The position numbers and the translations under genes are program-made. Below the pieces are notes generated by a model that was not told the origin of the DNA, made no database searches, and was given only the letters and a program-made list of their open reading frames with translations. Shown here piece by piece: positions 32,045-32,857 of a DNA stretch of 32,857 bases. The stretch spans positions 1-32,857 of the forward strand of contig JAUWGS010000020.1 of assembly GCA_030606285.1 (NCBI GenBank), written 5' to 3'. This DNA is from Planctomycetales bacterium (GTDB lineage Bacteria; 4484-113). Every line of letters starts with the position of its first letter. Position 1 is the first letter of the stretch.

Positions 32045-32466
32045 ATCTTCCGGTTGGCTACACTACCCCGTGGGCCGAGCACAGCGGTGCAGGCATATGC
32101 CGATTGGCAGGTGTATTCCGTAACGCCACTTGCGAGCGTATGATCGCGCGAAACCCCGTAGGCGAAGTCCCACTCGTACTTGACGATGGTGCCGTCTGGG
32201 ACGTAGGAGCCATCGTCGAACGGATGGACGTACATCCGCACTCCTCCAGCAGTGGGAGGTGCTCCGGGCACCGAGACCGGTCTACCTGCTCTGACACCTG
32301 CTACATTACGACTGTCCGGAGGTGATTCCTCGCTATTCCCGCCGTTTGGCGGAAGGGAAGCTGTGAGGGGCGACGGTGCTATTGTCGCCGCATTTCACCC
32401 GCCGCAGATGGAGAAGAGGAGCGCGGTAAGGACACGAAGCGAAGGCGCGCTCGCTATTGCTCTCAT
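32045..32466 (-). pseudogene. Broken PKD-domain lipoprotein
   Basis: From ATG 32466, with AGGGGGC seven bases upstream, the frame reads a lipoprotein signal (RVLTALLFSICGG) and then hits TGA. The same frame continues openly with a Pro/Ser linker and an eroded PKD domain (GSYVPDGTIVKYEWDF, SGVTEYTCQSAYACTAVL) in which canonical residues such as the Asp of SYDPDG are lost. Homology ends near 32045, then the frame runs into the MIPS start region. This is a truncated, stop-interrupted relic. Other genes here end in TGA, so recoding is unlikely. Confidence 0.65.
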
Positions 32467-32555
32467 AGTAAAGCCCCCTAGAATCGATCTTCCCCGCAGA
32501 CATCGTCCGCGGTACTACTCAGAATACACCATATCCCGGCTCATGTGAAGTGCAG

Positions 32556-32624
32556 TCAGGAACCACAGACCTTGTCCGGATGCCCCTCGGTCACCGATTC
32601 ACTGGTAAATGCCGTCGTCGCCAA
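32556..32624 (-). pseudogene. Displaced 5' fragment of metK
   Basis: The fragment starts at TTG 32624 with GGGAGGA upstream and encodes [19 protein letters not shown], as in metK apart from Val5 to Ala, then GS and TGA at 32556. A -10-like TGCTAGAAT (32662-32654) precedes it. It appears to keep the original metK promoter and ribosome site but only 20 codons of metK. Confidence 0.8.
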
Positions 32625-32626
32625 TT
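32566..32626 (-). repeat. Direct repeat copy 2: metK 5' end
   Basis: Sixty of 61 bases match 28876-28936 in the same orientation. Together the copies bracket the inositol operon and the PKD relic. Confidence 0.8.
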
Positions 32627-32815
32627 ATCCTCCCGCACTGCGTGCTGGGATTCATTCTAGCACTTGTGAGATGGGGGGAAGGAAGCGCTGCTACAAGTTG
32701 CGCATCGACGAACAATAGGCTCTTCACTCTTCAGGGTGGAGTCCTGAGTGTAGAGGTGAAAAAGAGGAGGGGATCTCCTAAGATGAAGTTGTGAAAACAA
32801 CAAAGGAGGTCCCCG

Positions 32816-32857
32816 ATGGGAAGTATACCAGAACACTTTGAACTGAGAGATTTTGAG
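32816..32857 (+). CDS. Start of an unidentified gene (cut by window edge)
   Basis: ATG 32816 is preceded by a strong AAGGAGGT and encodes MGSIPEHFELRDFE before the window ends. The 150 bases upstream are A/G-rich and hold a bulged hairpin (CACT-C-TT-CAGG / CCTG-AGTG, 32725-32750). A transposase or another mobile-element gene is possible given the adjacent metK duplication, but 14 residues do not allow identification. Confidence 0.5.
   Translation, partial: MGSIPEHFELRDFE

Noticed and set aside
32396-32466. TGA in the PKD lipoprotein as a recoded sense codon (Gly, Trp or Sec)
   Set aside because: Several intact genes here (queA, arsR, the HD-linked metK fragment and small lipoproteins) end at TGA where homologues end, and the PKD domain itself is eroded, so a pseudogene is simpler.
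1-32857. tRNA or rRNA genes and CRISPR arrays
   Set aside because: I saw no cloverleaf with a TTCGANTC-type T arm, no rRNA-like stretch and no regularly spaced 25-40 bp direct repeats; the only periodic repeats are the 10-11 bp units at 9428-9569.

Overview
The window is bacterial chromosomal DNA from an organism I cannot place in a phylum. Evidence for a bacterium: NusB, LCP-family wall enzyme, MutS, MetK and QueA, Shine-Dalgarno sites of the GGAGG type, sigma70-like promoters (often an extended -10, TGGTATAAT) and at least seven lipoprotein signal peptides. Its ProRS is the short archaeal/eukaryal-like form. GC is high in housekeeping genes (a sampled 60-base line in queA is 70%) and lower in two stretches, the DUF3800 pair at 8.2-9.3 kb (47% in a sampled line) and the inositol operon at 29-32 kb (about 53%). 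A complete di-myo-inositol-phosphate-type pathway hints at, but does not prove, a thermophilic or salt-stressed lifestyle.

Layout. 1-550: N-terminal part of a dockerin-like lipoprotein (minus strand, cut by the window edge) carrying an inserted hairpin repeat. 797-5803: proS, then three tandem secreted HtrA-like proteins, of which only the middle one keeps a Ser-His-Asp triad. 5810-8072: amrS-type radical SAM gene and divergent queA. 8211-9343: a compositionally foreign two-gene unit, DUF3800 plus a putative BECR-fold RNase, followed by a possible antisense small RNA and a 600-bp gene-free stretch with iterons and palindromic repeats. 9949-12192: an unknown gene and an arsenic operon (arsR, a truncated permease relic, acr3) with a textbook promoter/operator. 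12391-19032: two large FN3/PKD or dockerin/PKD surface lipoproteins flanking a metallo-beta-lactamase-fold hydrolase. 19079-26039: aldehyde dehydrogenase, then the minus-strand cluster mutS-yqeK-LCP-nusB-lipoprotein. 26262-27677: two small lipoproteins with a decayed stretch between them. 27717-32626: metK, an inositol operon (MIPS, CTP:inositol-phosphate cytidylyltransferase/CDP-alcohol phosphotransferase fusion, HD phosphohydrolase), a broken PKD lipoprotein, and a second 61-bp copy of the metK 5' end. The right edge opens another gene.

How genes work together. The inositol genes would turn glucose-6-phosphate into inositol-1-phosphate, activate it with CTP and transfer it to an acceptor; the HD protein is a candidate for the downstream phosphatase step, which has no generally assigned enzyme. 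The direct repeat of the metK start on both sides of this operon (28876-28936 and 32566-32626, same strand) suggests that the 3.7-kb block arrived by integration into the 5' end of metK, leaving the displaced original start behind. The HtrA trio looks like one active periplasmic or extracytoplasmic protease with two catalytically dead relatives. The best candidates for an undescribed system are the DUF3800/BECR pair, the HtrA trio and the HD-linked inositol island.
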